A stretch of 6,579 bases of DNA. Origin: Saprospiraceae bacterium (GTDB taxonomy: Bacteria; Bacteroidota; Bacteroidia; Chitinophagales; Saprospiraceae). Shown one piece after another: positions 1 through 6,528 of the stretch (positions within the stretch are counted from its first letter, which is position 1; the number at the start of each line of letters is the position of its first letter). The notes beneath the pieces were generated by a model that ran no database searches, was not told the DNA's origin, and worked only from the letters and a program-made list of their open reading frames with translations. Position numbers and translations under genes: made by a program. Location: NCBI GenBank assembly GCA_013001805.1, contig JABDLW010000620.1, positions 1 through 6,579 on the forward strand, read 5' to 3'.

Positions 1-167
1 GCGCTAGCCTGGGTTGCCATAACTGACAGTCCAATTGTCCACCATTTCGCTTCTTGATTTCCCCTTAAGTATTGGTTTATATTTTTACTGCCACGAGTCT
101 TCCATACGCCGTAGGTGACAATAAAAAGAATCGTGGTTATGAGGATGGTCCAATCTATTGTGCTCAT
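1..167 (-). CDS. Sodium:solute symporter (SSS family), N-terminal part only
   Basis: The reverse strand from the ATG at 167 is open to the window edge, giving the first 55 residues; the rest lies outside. Residues 5-22 form a hydrophobic first membrane segment (IDWTILITTILFIVTYGVW). After a polar, positively charged stretch come a YLRGN motif near residue 33 and WWTIGLSVMATQAS at 42-55. This YL-x-G...WW-x-IG-x-S-x-MATQAS pattern is the usual entry into the second hydrophobic segment of the SSS family (LeuT fold), which uses the sodium gradient to import sugars, amino acids, organic acids or other small solutes across the inner membrane. The ATG lies 9 bases after the stop of the 41-residue gene, so it is very probably the last of at least three co-transcribed genes. 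The substrate cannot be told from this fragment. Its place behind a secreted deacetylase suggests it imports that enzyme's product, which is inference. Family call confident; start confident. Confidence 0.85.
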   Translation of the reverse strand, partial: MSTIDWTILITTILFIVTYGVWKTRGSKNINQYLRGNQEAKWWTIGLSVMATQAS

Positions 168-176
168 GCAATCAGA

Positions 177-302
177 TTATCGATAGTAGTTGGTGAAGAG
201 CACAAATAGGAAGATCAGAATAGCGTGTGCCAAAACTAAAATCAGGTAGATCTGGTTCCAACTTAAATTAAAAGGTAGTTTTTCTTCGGTTGGTTGTTTC
301 AA
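177..302 (-). CDS. 41-residue single-span membrane protein between deacetylase and symporter
   Basis: I do not recognise a named family. The frame could be opened from a TTG at 386, but that would bury 28 residues inside the deacetylase gene. I prefer the TTG at 302-300, which overlaps the deacetylase stop TGA (301-299) as TTGA, the layout of translationally coupled genes. The product is then MKQPTEEKLPFNLSWNQIYL... (41 residues). It has a short charged head (residues 1-8), a NLSWNQIY segment, one hydrophobic span at about 17-37, and a TNYYR tail. No signal-peptide cleavage site is visible, so it is probably an anchored inner-membrane peptide. The stop is followed 9 bases later by the symporter ATG. 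A plausible role is an accessory subunit or stabiliser of the symporter, by analogy with small partner proteins of other transporters; this is inference from position only. Reality is supported by tight packing and the well-formed span; the non-ATG start lowers confidence. Confidence 0.65.
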   Translation of the reverse strand: MKQPTEEKLPFNLSWNQIYLILVLAHAILIFLFVLFTNYYR

Positions 303-2821
303 GGCTCGGATCGTTTTCCTAACGAGATAATGTTGGTGAGCAATCGATAGGCTCCGGGTACACCAGCCGGTAATTCTCTGAACCAACTAAGTCCGGTATA
401 AGTATACCAACCTTTGCCATAAGGAGCGATCAATAAGGCACCATCCTTGGGTGACTCTCCCGGATCGTTGCAGGAGAGGATCGCCGTAAATTTATCGTCC
501 CACTCGTCGGGAAAGTAAAGTCCACGTTCCTGGACCCAGCCATCAAAATCTTCCTTTCCGATTTTATTGGGGCCAACGATGACGGGATGATCAGGTTCCA
601 GAATGCGAACCTCGGCTTCTTCATCAGTTACCCGGTCTCGTGAAATCTGGAGTGGATATGGAGAGAAGTCATCGCTATCAATGCCTCTCCGGCCACTTGT
701 ATTGTATTGTACAATCAGATTTCCACCTTCCTCAACGTATTGTAATAGAGCATCGGTATAAAACTTCAGCCGCTCATTGGTATTGTAGGCGCGAATTCCC
801 ACTAAAATGGCGTCAAAGACAGACAGATTGGAGGCGGTGAGATCGCCTTCTGCCAGCAGAGTCACCTCATAACCCACTTGTTCTAAAAACTCGGGAACTT
901 TGTCACCCGCTCCCATAATATAACCGATGCGGTCTCCTGCCTTAACCAGGTCCAGTTTAACCGCTTTGACCTCTGCCCGACTTAAGACAGTCTGCGTTGG
1001 AATATGGTCATATTCAATGATGGTTGCACTGTGACTAAACATCAGTGTATTGTCTGCTGCATCAACAAATATGGCCTGGATGGGGTTGGTTTGTGGATCG
1101 GCTGGAGGTATAATGGTGAAATTCAGGACTTGTTCTTGCCCTTTTTCGGGTAGGGAGATGGCAACCAGATCGGGACTCGTTTCCCAACCTTCCGGTGCTT
1201 CCAATCTAACATGACCTTTGACTCCCGATGCTCCAGCTTTTACCGTTACATTAATCGTTCGGGGTGCCTGAGCACCAAAAACCAGCGTCTCATCCTGGAA
1301 GTTTAAAAAAACCGGAGGACTCACTTCAAATGGCCGGTATACTTCACCTTCCACCGGATCATTGCGTTTGTATAACAAGGGAGTTTCGTATTCCAATAAT
1401 AATCCCTCTATTTCTAAGGTATAAGACATTGTGCAAGGCCGCTTGCTTTCCGGCAATCCTCTTAACTTTTGATCCGGTACATGGTACATTCCCACCGTGC
1501 CCCCATCAGTGAGCCAATATGGCGACGAAAAATCCATCGTTTCCGGGATTGTGTAATCGTATTCGAATTCATTGGCTTTGTTGTGGAGCAAAGTACTGTC
1601 CAGCATCGCATTAAGCGTTCCGGGATTGATGGAAAGACTAACAAGTTTAACTTGAGCTTTAGACCGGTTTATAGCCTCAACATCGACCTTTACCTGCTGA
1701 CCTGGCGATGCCGAATAGTCTGCCGCTTTAGCCTCTACAAATACTCCCGCACAGGAGGCAATGATCTGTTTAATCTCCTGCATCTTCATAGGTATCCAGA
1801 ATCCATCATCGGGTATATTCGATATGGCCTGATACACTTCAATAAGTGCGGGAATCGACTGGCCCGGTGCTTCCAGATTGAAGTCATGCTCAACTTTAGC
1901 TAACATCCGTCCGATCTCTGCCCCGGAGGGCACTCGGCTCCAGGTGGTGTTAATCCCTTTAAAAGGATCATCTTCCGGCGTAATGGGCTCGCCCTGAATC
2001 AGTTCGAGATATTCATTCTCCGAACCCCGGGAGCCTGTTGCACCAAATCCCTGACTCTTGTGAAAACTTCGGCTTTCAGCAGCAATTTCATTGTTGGATT
2101 TTCCTTTGGTTGGATAATATACGCCTACGTCAACTGTAGACATATTTGATTTGTCAGCCTCTTCAAATTTCTCCGGGCTCCCGTAGAAAAACCAGGAGGT
2201 ATTAAAGAATTGGCGCGTGGGTTGCCAGGTCGATACATATTTGAGCTGTTGGGGATAGACCGAGGCATCAGCCGACATTTGAAACGCATCGTATGATAAT
2301 ATTGCCGAACCCGTATGATGACCATGTGTAGTCCCCAGGGTACGATGGTCAAATCGATTGACGATCACATCGGGCCTGGTTTTCCTGATCGCCCACACGA
2401 CATCAGCCAGAACTTCATCTTTATTCCAAATGTTAAATGTCTCATCCGGATGTTTTGAGTAACCGAAATCATTAGCCCGGGAGAATAATTGATTTCCACC
2501 GTCTGTAGCCCGGGCACGGAGCAATTCCTGAGTGCGAATTAGCCCTAATAGCGGCCCAATTTCTGTTCCGATCAGATTCTGACCTCCATCGCCCCTGGTG
2601 AGGGATAAGTACGTTGTATGGTAGTGATGGTGGTTGGCAAAAAAAGAAATCAATCGCGTGTTTTCATCATCTGGATGGGCCGCCACATAGAGGGCGGATC
2701 CCAATACCTGCGCCTTCCTAATGGCATCAAATATATCGGCTGAAGTAGGTTTTGCCGGTTGTTGTGCAAAAGAAAGTAGGGGGAAATAGATGATCGCTAG
2801 TAGGCTGATTGTGCGTATCAT
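299..2821 (-). CDS. Secreted PIG-L/LmbE-family deacetylase with C-terminal amidotransferase-like domain
   Basis: This 840-residue protein begins with a typical Sec signal peptide (MIRTISLLAIIYFPLLSFA, likely cut after Ala19), so it acts in the periplasm or outside. The N-terminal domain (about 30-260) is a PIG-L type zinc deacetylase. AAHPDDEN at 47-54 supplies the probable zinc ligands His49 and Asp52 and the catalytic base Asp51. HGHH at 166-169 stands where family members have HxDH, with His169 the likely third ligand. Enzymes of this fold remove N-acetyl groups from amino sugars or glycoconjugates; the substrate here is unknown. Beta-sandwich-like stretches follow at about 360-440 and 515-605, the latter resembling a NEW3-type domain. 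Residues about 628-835 resemble a ThuA/glutamine-amidotransferase-like fold (DAILVGIRAYNTNE, YVEEGGNLIVQY), with no cysteine at the usual nucleophile place. It is the first gene of an operon with a 41-residue membrane protein (4-base overlap) and a sodium:solute symporter. Length is far above simple PIG-L enzymes (about 220-300) because of the extra domains. The ATG is chosen because the signal peptide starts there. Confidence 0.9.
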   Translation of the reverse strand: MIRTISLLAIIYFPLLSFAQQPAKPTSADIFDAIRKAQVLGSALYVAAHPDDENTRLISFFANHHHYHTTYLSLTRGDGGQNLIGTEIGPLLGLIRTQELLRARATDGGNQLFSRANDFGYSKHPDETFNIWNKDEVLADVVWAIRKTRPDVIVNRFDHRTLGTTHGHHTGSAILSYDAFQMSADASVYPQQLKYVSTWQPTRQFFNTSWFFYGSPEKFEEADKSNMSTVDVGVYYPTKGKSNNEIAAESRSFHKSQGFGATGSRGSENEYLELIQGEPITPEDDPFKGINTTWSRVPSGAEIGRMLAKVEHDFNLEAPGQSIPALIEVYQAISNIPDDGFWIPMKMQEIKQIIASCAGVFVEAKAADYSASPGQQVKVDVEAINRSKAQVKLVSLSINPGTLNAMLDSTLLHNKANEFEYDYTIPETMDFSSPYWLTDGGTVGMYHVPDQKLRGLPESKRPCTMSYTLEIEGLLLEYETPLLYKRNDPVEGEVYRPFEVSPPVFLNFQDETLVFGAQAPRTINVTVKAGASGVKGHVRLEAPEGWETSPDLVAISLPEKGQEQVLNFTIIPPADPQTNPIQAIFVDAADNTLMFSHSATIIEYDHIPTQTVLSRAEVKAVKLDLVKAGDRIGYIMGAGDKVPEFLEQVGYEVTLLAEGDLTASNLSVFDAILVGIRAYNTNERLKFYTDALLQYVEEGGNLIVQYNTSGRRGIDSDDFSPYPLQISRDRVTDEEAEVRILEPDHPVIVGPNKIGKEDFDGWVQERGLYFPDEWDDKFTAILSCNDPGESPKDGALLIAPYGKGWYTYTGLSWFRELPAGVPGAYRLLTNIISLGKRSEP

Positions 2822-2844
2822 ATCTTAATTAACATTTATACGTG

Positions 2845-2852
2845 CGAAAGTA
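2845..2852 (-). promoter_or_regulatory. Candidate -7 box for the deacetylase operon
   Basis: Read on the minus strand, 2852-2845 is TACTTTCG, one mismatch from the Bacteroidota -7 consensus TANNTTTG, and it is followed by CAC. It lies 23 bases before the deacetylase ATG, a normal distance for a short leader. No clear TTG/TTTG -33 element is visible at the expected spacing, so the call is tentative. Confidence 0.35.
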
Positions 2853-2935
2853 CTAAAAATAAGGGTGCTAACTAAGTAAGAGCGGCAATATCACGATGAT
2901 GTGGGTGATTGAATGATCGAGCTTGAAATGATCTT

Positions 2936-2943
2936 TATATTTG
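2936..2943 (+). promoter_or_regulatory. Candidate -7 box for the aspartate kinase gene
   Basis: TATATTTG is an exact match to the Bacteroidota -7 consensus TANNTTTG and lies 29 bases before the ATG at 2973. Transcription would start at roughly 2948-2952, leaving a leader of 20-25 bases. The box lies inside the longer open frame that begins at 2913, so it supports 2973 as the true start. A TTG sits at 2909-2911, but the 24-base spacer is longer than the usual 19-21, so the -33 element is unconvincing. Confidence 0.45.
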
Positions 2944-2972
2944 TCCACCTTCAGCAAATTCATTGGATAAAC

Positions 2973-4238
2973 ATGGAAGTGTATAAATTTGGTGGGGCAT
3001 CGGTGAAAGATGCCAACGCCATTCGAAATCTTCATCGGATTATCATCAGTGCCGGTACGGAGCAACTCCTGGTGGTCATATCGGCCATTGGCAAAACAAC
3101 GAATGCCCTTGAACAGGTAGTGTATGCGCATTACCATGATACCGGAGAGGCCTTTGTGCAATTGCAGCGGATTAAAGAAGTGCATAAAGATATTGCCCGC
3201 GATCTCGAGTTGGAGGACTTACTGCGCTCGGGCCTACTTGACGATTTGTTTGTGGAGGCAGAATGGTTGCTGGAAGACACGGTGCACGATTCCTATGATT
3301 ATCTATATGATCAGATCGTCGCAATCGGTGAACTGCTGTCCACAAGGATTGTTGCTGCATTTCTGGAAAAAAATGAGCTGCCAGTTGTCTGGATAGACGT
3401 GCGTGATGTGATCAAGACCGACGATAGTTATCGTAACGCCTCGGTCGATTGGACTGTGACTGCAGCCAATATTAACGCGATCATTAGACCGCTGATTACC
3501 TCCGGGAAGATAGTGCTCACTCAGGGGTTTATCGGGAGCACTACTGAATTAAACACAAGTACACTGGGTAGGGAAGGATCTGACTATACCGGAGCAATTT
3601 TAGCCTCTGAAGTCAATGCCACCTCTTTGACAGTATGGAAAGATGTTCCCGGCATTATGACAGCGGATCCACACGTTGACAAGTCTGCCCGGTTGTTGCT
3701 GAAATTGGATTACCTGGAGGCACTGGAGATGACCTATTATGGAGCCAAAGTGATTCATCCCAAGACAATAAAACCTTTAATGGACAAGTCGATACCCTTG
3801 TTGGTGAGGTCTTTTCACAATCCAGTGCAACATGGGACGAGTGTCTCTTCATTTCCCGATGAGCAATACCCACCTCTGAAGGTCGTACTGGAGGATCAGA
3901 TACTCTTGAGGTTATCTACGCTTGACTTCACCTTTGTAGTCGAGAATCACTTCAGTGAAGTGTTTCAGCTGGTGGTTAAACATAAAATTAAGATCCATCT
4001 GTTGAAAAATCTGGCGCTGAGTTTGTCTCTGGTCATAAGTCCGGCGCCGGAACATTTGCGAGCTTTTATTGATGATTTGAAGACTATTTTTGATGTGTCC
4101 GAAGAACGGGGACTTAAATTGTATACCATTCGCCACTTTAAACCGGAAGACATAAATCACATAAAAAAATCCGGAATATTATTGATAGAGGAATATAGCT
4201 CTGAGACCGCCCAATTATTGGTCCAATGCACGAGTTGA
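2973..4238 (+). CDS. lysC: Aspartate kinase (aspartokinase), monofunctional
   Basis: The protein phosphorylates L-aspartate with ATP to 4-phospho-aspartate, the committed step towards lysine/diaminopimelate, threonine and methionine, in the cytoplasm. The frame is open from an ATG at 2913, but the family begins right at the kinase strand, so the ATG at 2973 (MEVYKFGGAS) is chosen, giving 421 residues. The amino-acid kinase domain spans about 1-290: KFGGAS at 5-10, GELLSTR at 119-125, WIDVRDVIKTD at 140-150, GREGSDYTG at 199-207, WKDVPGIMTADP at 222-233, and YYGAKVIHPKTI at 255-266. The remaining 130 residues fit two ACT regulatory domains (about 302-370 and 380-420), which in this family bind an end product and inhibit the kinase; which amino acid is not readable. 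There is no homoserine dehydrogenase fusion. The gene stands alone, divergent from the deacetylase operon and convergent with the next gene. The symbol lysC is the generic one; isozyme identity is not proven. Confidence 0.93.
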   Translation: MEVYKFGGASVKDANAIRNLHRIIISAGTEQLLVVISAIGKTTNALEQVVYAHYHDTGEAFVQLQRIKEVHKDIARDLELEDLLRSGLLDDLFVEAEWLLEDTVHDSYDYLYDQIVAIGELLSTRIVAAFLEKNELPVVWIDVRDVIKTDDSYRNASVDWTVTAANINAIIRPLITSGKIVLTQGFIGSTTELNTSTLGREGSDYTGAILASEVNATSLTVWKDVPGIMTADPHVDKSARLLLKLDYLEALEMTYYGAKVIHPKTIKPLMDKSIPLLVRSFHNPVQHGTSVSSFPDEQYPPLKVVLEDQILLRLSTLDFTFVVENHFSEVFQLVVKHKIKIHLLKNLALSLSLVISPAPEHLRAFIDDLKTIFDVSEERGLKLYTIRHFKPEDINHIKKSGILLIEEYSSETAQLLVQCTS

Positions 4239-4393
4239 AAATGATCGCAAAGCCATGAATGGTAGGTGTACAGGGAAATAATTACTTGATCCACCCATTC
4301 CCGGATCTGAAAATATGCAGTAAATAATCCCTAAAGCATGGCAGCGCCGGGAGCGGATAGTTCTTTGGAATCTGGACCTAAAGCGGATTCACG

Positions 4394-4421
4394 GTGCAAT
4401 GCGTTATATTGCATATTGCAC
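4394..4421. repeat. Inverted/direct repeat over the 3' end of the beta-barrel gene
   Basis: GTGCAAT at 4394-4400 can pair with ATTGCAC at 4415-4421 (7 bp, 14-base loop). Its inner part, TGCAAT (4395-4400), can pair instead with ATTGCA at 4408-4413 (6 bp, 7-base loop). The two right arms are thus a direct repeat and the hairpins exclude each other. The element straddles the stop codon (4406-4404) of the minus-strand gene. There is no T-run, so it does not look like a classical terminator; it may be chance. Confidence 0.35.
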
Positions 4422-5123
4422 ACCAAAACGAAATTCGATCCGGTTTGTTTTTTGTTTTACAAGGGTGGTGTCCAGGTCTGACAATCCGCGATGTACTTCT
4501 ACTCCAATATAGGTGCCTAAATTAGGAGAAATGGGGGTAGAAAACAGAATCCCCGCCAGGATCTGAAAATTGTTTTTCTGCACAAGGGGTTGATTAATGT
4601 CGACCATTTCTTCTTCTAAGATGACTAACCTGGTCGTGCTGATATTTCGCTCATTCTGTGCCATAAGTCGAGCATATTCGAAACCGGCTGAAATCTCAAC
4701 ATTAAATTTTTCAAAATCCTTAAATAGACCTAATTTGATAGGTGCCGCCAGGAATTTGCTCAGGGTGACAATATTTTCTGAATCAGCACCGGTAGGAGCA
4801 AGGTTAAAGTCAGATGCTACACTATAGGCACTGAATCCCATGCTCCAGAACATGCGCTGCGAAAAACTTGATTTATAGCCAATATTTAGTCCAACCGTGG
4901 TGACCAGGGATTCCGAGATCAGATCACCTTCCAATACAAAGAGGGGGGCATTTCCCCGGAGTATAGAAATATCAGCGGTAATACTCTTAGAAGAATGCTG
5001 CTGCGATCCAGTGTAAATTGACTGTGCCCCAAGATAGGTCACCAAGAGCAGAAATATCAATAGAAGTTGACAACGTATCAAGGGTACTGGTTTACAATTA
5101 CTGATAGGTAAACGAAACATCAT
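4404..5123 (-). CDS. Probable outer-membrane beta-barrel protein
   Basis: This 239-residue protein has a 16-18 residue polar lead, a hydrophobic core (LLLIFLLLVTYLGA) and a likely signal-peptidase cut after Ala33 (LGA-QS). The mature part shows alternating polar/hydrophobic strands typical of small Bacteroidota outer-membrane beta-barrels: TTVGLNIGYKSSF, MFWSMGFSAYSV, FNVEISAGFEYARL, FQILAGILFSTPI, TYIGVEVHRGL and the closing strand RIEFRFGVQYAI. Such proteins sit in the outer membrane; many are annotated only by fold and no specific function can be given. It lacks plug, TonB-box or peptidoglycan-binding motifs. Two adjacent ATGs (5123 and 5120) are possible starts; a TTG just before the hydrophobic core (near residue 15) would give a shorter signal peptide. 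A weak -7-like TAATATTG lies at 5158-5151 on this strand. It is a single gene, convergent with aspartate kinase and divergent from the oxidoreductase. Coding is confident, fold fairly so, function unknown. Confidence 0.8.
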   Translation of the reverse strand: MMFRLPISNCKPVPLIRCQLLLIFLLLVTYLGAQSIYTGSQQHSSKSITADISILRGNAPLFVLEGDLISESLVTTVGLNIGYKSSFSQRMFWSMGFSAYSVASDFNLAPTGADSENIVTLSKFLAAPIKLGLFKDFEKFNVEISAGFEYARLMAQNERNISTTRLVILEEEMVDINQPLVQKNNFQILAGILFSTPISPNLGTYIGVEVHRGLSDLDTTLVKQKTNRIEFRFGVQYAI

Positions 5124-5198
5124 GTTACTATTGTATTACGCTACTATAACCAATATTAGCACTTTCCATCATCAATCCGTGGCATCTTTAGTTGCGGG

Positions 5199-5339
5199 AT
5201 GGCTACCTGTAAAGTAGTGGCCAGCCAGGCAGGTGTCCGCCCGCCCGGCACGAATGCCAATTCGGACGGGGTTTTGCTCTTTCAACCTGACCTAAAGTCC
5301 CAAACTTCTTGGCGATACGATTTACTAGATCAAATATGA
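5199..5339 (+). other. GC-rich intergenic islet with a 46-codon open frame
   Basis: The 280-base gap between two divergent genes contains a block (5219-5271) with 39 G/C of 53 bases (about 74%), against an estimated 45% around it. CGAAT (5251-5255) and ATTCG (5260-5264) form a tight hairpin with a 4-base loop, and GTCCG (5235-5239) can pair with CGGAC (5263-5267). An ATG at 5199 opens a frame of 46 codons ending in TGA at 5337-5339, starting MATCKVVASQAGVRPPG and ending RYDLLDQI. The predicted peptide has no signal, membrane span or known motif. Sharp GC contrast plus internal palindromes look more like an inserted dispersed repeat than a gene. The ORF is reported because it cannot be excluded. 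Confidence 0.4.
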
Positions 5340-5368
5340 TGCCCATTAAGGTTAATGTACAATTCACT

Positions 5369-5405
5369 ATAAATATCTAATTTAAGGCCATATAGAGATA
5401 TTTAT
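5369..5405. repeat. 10-bp inverted repeat reaching into the oxidoreductase start codon
   Basis: ATAAATATCT (5369-5378) is the exact reverse complement of AGATATTTAT (5396-5405), with a 17-base spacer (5379-5395); a G-U pair (T5368 with G5406) would extend it in RNA. The right arm includes the A and T of the ATG at 5404. In mRNA the stem would cover the start codon; in DNA the two arms could be half-sites of a repressor. The stem is AT-rich with a single G-C pair, so RNA stability would be modest. Confidence 0.5.
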
Positions 5406-6384
5406 GCAAGCGATCATTTGTAATTCTTTCGGACCACCCTCAAATCTCTCACTATGGGAAGTACCCGATCCGGTGCCCGCCGCCGATGAAATTTTGATCA
5501 GAATTAGTGCTTGTAGTGTGAATTTTCCCGACACACTAATTATTCAGGGCCTCTATCAATATAAGCCGGATTTTCCTTTTTCACCTGGTAGCGATGTGGC
5601 AGGAGTTGTCGAATCCATAGGTGCAGAAGTACAGGGAATTGAGCTGGGAGATGAGGTGGTTGCTATCACGACCTGGGGTGGCTTTGCCGAGAAAATTGCA
5701 GTAAAGGCGAATTCCTGTTTCAAAAAGCCCCCGGAAATGAGTATGGTCGAGGCGGCATCTTTTCTTCTTGCCTACGGTACGTCATACTATGCCCTGACTA
5801 GTCGGGGATCGCTGAGCAGTGGTGAGACACTGCTGGTGCTGGGGGCTTCCGGGGGAGTAGGTCTCGCTGCAGTTGAGACTGGCAACTTGCTAGGTGCCAG
5901 AGTGATTGCAGCTGCTTCTTCGGATGAAAAATTAGCACTTTGCCTGCAGTATGGAGCTGAAGAATTGATTAACTATCATCAGGAGGACCTGAGAGATAGA
6001 TTGAGGGAGACGTGCGGTAAAAAAGGAGTGGACGTCATCTATGACCCGGTAGGTGGAAAGATTTCGGAACCGGCAGTCCGCAGTATGGCCTGGAATGGCC
6101 GGTATTTAGTAGTTGGATTTGCGTCGGGAGATATTCCCAAAATTCCCTTAAACCTGGTTTTATTGAAAAGCTGCCAAATCGTCGGTGTGTTTTGGGGGGC
6201 GTTTACTCAGAAACATCCTCGGGAAAATGTTAAACAAGTATCCCAATTAATTGATTGGTTTAAAAATGGAAAATTACATCCCCATATTCATGCCACTTAT
6301 TCTTTGCCCGAGGCACCCAAAGCACTGGAAGAAATTATGAATAGGAGGGTGCTGGGTAAAGTGGTCGTAGTGATGGATGACTAA
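5404..6384 (+). CDS. Zinc-free NAD(P)H:quinone oxidoreductase, MDR superfamily (QOR type)
   Basis: This 326-residue protein matches the quinone-oxidoreductase branch of the medium-chain dehydrogenase/reductases along its full normal length. The N-terminal GroES-like catalytic domain (about 1-125) has SVNFPDTLIIQGLY at 38-51, where Asn40 stands at the position of the catalytic zinc cysteine of alcohol dehydrogenases, then PGSDVAGVVESIG at 61-73 and GDEVVA at 82-87. The Rossmann domain carries the nucleotide-binding loop GASGGVG at 147-153, AAASSDEKL at 169-177 and YDPVGG at 213-218. The lack of an acidic residue after the second strand (AASS) fits NADPH preference, which is inference. The catalytic zinc set is not present. 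Such enzymes reduce quinones or the double bond of alpha,beta-unsaturated carbonyls in the cytoplasm; the substrate here is unknown. The first ATG is used; no Shine-Dalgarno is visible, which is normal for Bacteroidota. It appears to be a single-gene unit, with an inverted repeat overlapping its start that may regulate it. Confidence 0.92.
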   Translation: MQAIICNSFGPPSNLSLWEVPDPVPAADEILIRISACSVNFPDTLIIQGLYQYKPDFPFSPGSDVAGVVESIGAEVQGIELGDEVVAITTWGGFAEKIAVKANSCFKKPPEMSMVEAASFLLAYGTSYYALTSRGSLSSGETLLVLGASGGVGLAAVETGNLLGARVIAAASSDEKLALCLQYGAEELINYHQEDLRDRLRETCGKKGVDVIYDPVGGKISEPAVRSMAWNGRYLVVGFASGDIPKIPLNLVLLKSCQIVGVFWGAFTQKHPRENVKQVSQLIDWFKNGKLHPHIHATYSLPEAPKALEEIMNRRVLGKVVVVMDD

Positions 6385-6422
6385 GTGGTCAAGAGAACTA
6401 TTGAAATCAATACAGAAGCATC

Positions 6423-6456
6423 GATCTTAGATCCTTGCTTTGATCATGATCGATCA
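6423..6456. repeat. Cluster of GATC palindromes downstream of the oxidoreductase
   Basis: Five GATC tetramers occur in 33 bases (starting at 6423, 6430, 6442, 6448 and 6452). They are arranged as GATCTTAGATC (6423-6433, 5-bp arms around one base), GATCATGATC (6442-6451) and TGATCGATCA (6447-6456), the last two overlapping. This could be an operator, a methylation-sensitive site or chance; no gene can be tied to it inside the window. Confidence 0.4.
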
Positions 6457-6528
6457 TTTATCATCTTTTCGTTGTCAGCACCCTCTGGACCAGTCCCAAG
6501 TTCATTCTACCAGGGAACGCTTCCATCA

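Noticed and set aside
303..386. Longer version of the small membrane protein starting at TTG 386
   Set aside because: It would lie wholly inside the deacetylase gene, and the added residues have no membrane or signal character. The TTGA overlap start explains the layout better.
1469..1903. 144-codon plus-strand open frame inside the deacetylase gene
   Set aside because: It is fully antisense to a well-supported gene, shows no domain or signal, and its composition is that of an opposite-frame shadow.
3655..3873. Minus-strand open frames inside the aspartate kinase gene
   Set aside because: They are antisense to conserved kinase motifs, without their own start context or recognisable protein features.
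4288..4307. GATCC...GGATC inverted repeat between the convergent genes as a terminator
   Set aside because: The stem is only 5 bp with a 10-base loop and there is no T-run on either side.
5151..5158. TAATATTG (minus strand) as a -7 box for the beta-barrel gene
   Set aside because: It has one mismatch to TANNTTTG and no -33 element at proper spacing; too weak to list as a feature in AT-rich DNA.
6385..6423. VVKRTIEINTEAS, read from the GTG after the oxidoreductase stop, recalls the N-terminus of some Cas1 proteins
   Set aside because: Only about ten residues agree, from memory. The following residues do not continue like Cas1, no CRISPR repeats or other cas genes are seen, and the frame directly abuts the previous stop codon.
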